Assembly (NCBI GenBank): GCA_964356705.1
Contig: CAYHIN010000008.1
Span: 1 to 29,673 of the forward strand
Direction of reading: 5' to 3'
Length of the DNA: 29,673 nucleotides
Source of the DNA: CAYHIN01 sp964356705
GTDB taxonomy: Bacteria; Patescibacteriota; Microgenomatia; CAZETR01; Amesbacteraceae
The notes under the pieces are model-generated. The model saw only the letters and a program-made list of their open reading frames with translations, did no database searches and was not told where the DNA came from. Below are positions 28,578-29,673 of this stretch, piece by piece. A program made the position numbers and the translations under genes. Every line of letters begins with the position of its first letter. The stretch's first letter is position 1.

Positions 28578-29673
28578 ATGAGTAATGTGATCACTTTGAA
28601 AGTCCCGGATGAGGTGAATATCCTCATGGACCGGTTTGAGGTCGCGGGTAAGCAGATATATATAGTAGGAGGCATTGTAAGAGATCTGCTGCTGGGCAGG
28701 CCACTCGTGGACTGGGACTTTACGACTGATGCGACTCCTGACGAGATACTATCTATAAACCCGGAAAGCTTTTATGACAACAAATATGGCACGGTGGGAG
28801 TAAAGCCGGGAGATGACAGTCGTCCATTTGAGATCACCACATTTAGAACTGAGTCGGGATACAGTAATAACAGACATCCAGATGAAGTGAAGTGGGGAGA
28901 GACTCTGTCTGAAGACATAGCCAGGCGGGATCTAACGATCAACTCAATGGCTCTAAAACGAGCCGGAAAAAATAAATTTGAACTGATTGATCTATATAAC
29001 GGACATGAAGATATAAAAAACGGCCTGATCCGGGCGGTCGGTGATCCCAACAAACGATTTGAGGAGGATGCGCTAAGAATGATGCGGGCGGTGAGAATCG
29101 CCTCCCAGCTAAAGTTCAACATCGAGGAGCAGACATTTCTCGCTATCAAAAAAAATGCTGAGAAAATCCAAAATATTTCAGCAGAACGCATCCGCGATGA
29201 ACTGCTAAAGATCATGGCCTCGGACTATCCTGCGGATGGCTATCTGATCTTACGAAGCACTGGGCTTGCTACTTATGTCCTACCAGAAATGGAACAGGCA
29301 TTTGGTGTGGATCAGAAATCTCCCGGCAGACACCATATATATGATGTAGGGACACATAGTGTGGAGTCCTTACGATTTTGCCCATCTCCTGATCCCGTCA
29401 CCCGCCTGGCTACACTGATCCATGACGTGGGAAAAATAAAAACACAAAGAAAATATCCGGATGGACGGATCACTTTTTATAACCATGAAATGGAATCCAG
29501 CAAGATTGCAGAAAAAATCTCTGAGAGACTGCGATTTTCTAATGATCAGAAAGATAAATTTTATAGACTGGTACGCTGGCACCAATTTACAGTAGACGAG
29601 CATCAGACGGATAGTGCTATCCGCAGATTTATTGTCAACGTAGGGAAAGAAAATATAAGCGACATGCTGGCAT
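28578..29673 (+). CDS. cca: CCA-adding enzyme / poly(A) polymerase family with HD domain (3' end outside window)
   Basis: Adds or repairs the 3'-CCA of tRNAs without a template. Over 365 residues are visible. The nucleotidyltransferase head has YIVGGIVRDLLLGRP and the metal-binding Asp pair in DWDFTTDA (about residues 46-48); the conserved RRDLTINSMA follows near 117. A neck region with EDALRMMRAVRIASQL comes next. An HD domain (ATLIHDVGKIKT, about residue 280) suggests the long bacterial type with phosphohydrolase. Whether it adds CCA or only part of it cannot be decided. ATG 28578 is six bases after TATCAT, so the mRNA is predicted leaderless. Confidence 0.93.
   Translation, partial: MSNVITLKVPDEVNILMDRFEVAGKQIYIVGGIVRDLLLGRPLVDWDFTTDATPDEILSINPESFYDNKYGTVGVKPGDDSRPFEITTFRTESGYSNNRHPDEVKWGETLSEDIARRDLTINSMALKRAGKNKFELIDLYNGHEDIKNGLIRAVGDPNKRFEEDALRMMRAVRIASQLKFNIEEQTFLAIKKNAEKIQNISAERIRDELLKIMASDYPADGYLILRSTGLATYVLPEMEQAFGVDQKSPGRHHIYDVGTHSVESLRFCPSPDPVTRLATLIHDVGKIKTQRKYPDGRITFYNHEMESSKIAEKISERLRFSNDQKDKFYRLVRWHQFTVDEHQTDSAIRRFIVNVGKENISDMLA

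Noticed and set aside
1..29673. tRNA, rRNA, CRISPR arrays or insertion sequences
   Set aside because: No cloverleaf-like segment, regularly spaced direct repeats or transposase frame was seen in any intergenic space, all of which are under 200 bases.

Overview
The window reads as part of a chromosome of a Candidate Phyla Radiation (Patescibacteria) bacterium, most likely Microgenomates-like. This is inferred from the gene set (archaeal-type AspRS, a GluRS with an expanded signature motif, a DUF5663-like protein, many lineage-restricted membrane proteins, GT2/glycosidase pairs), very tight packing and the dispersed GGATCC...CAGGATGACA repeats. TGA is used as a stop, so the genetic code is standard.

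Region 1 (1-9300, all on the minus strand) is a copper-response locus. In transcription order it holds a CsoR-like repressor, an SRPBCC protein, a DUF5676-like membrane protein, an OmpR-type response regulator, a CusS-like sensor kinase, a DUF2933-like peptide, a short Cys-rich ORF with an apparent +1 shift, a CPD-motif P1B-ATPase, an HMA-SafE-cupredoxin fusion, a free HMA chaperone and a CPC-type CopA that runs off the left edge. Five promoters carry one 17-bp direct-repeat box, 10-11 bp upstream of a -10 element. This points to a regulon driven by the local response regulator.

Region 2 (9300-15960) has a small Cys-containing protein and an ASCH protein (coupled), an SDR oxidoreductase, an EamA transporter and a NUDIX hydrolase on mutually overlapping divergent promoters, a YdjM-like membrane hydrolase, a BRO/DinD-like protein with a basic 50-residue partner, a phosphoribosyltransferase, a DEDD exonuclease with a terminal clamp-binding motif, a DUF5663-like protein and an exported protein.

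Region 3 (15957-29673) holds gltX, a membrane-anchored protein, a GH26-like protein and GT2 synthase pair, a D,D-carboxypeptidase, an AspRS fused to a YbaK-type deacylase domain, a small gene behind a possible attenuator, a RelA/SpoT homologue without an ACT domain, recJ with three palindromic repeats inside its reading frame, a GH5-like protein, an orphan HTH antitoxin-like gene and a CCA-adding enzyme cut by the right edge.

A theme across the whole window is transcription start. Ten genes show TANNNT, exactly six bases, then ATG or GTG, so RNA should start on the start codon (leaderless mRNA). The few genes with real leaders (DUF2933, the Cys-rich ORF, the 66-residue gene, the SDR) instead carry Shine-Dalgarno sequences. 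I found no tRNA, rRNA, CRISPR array or insertion sequence.
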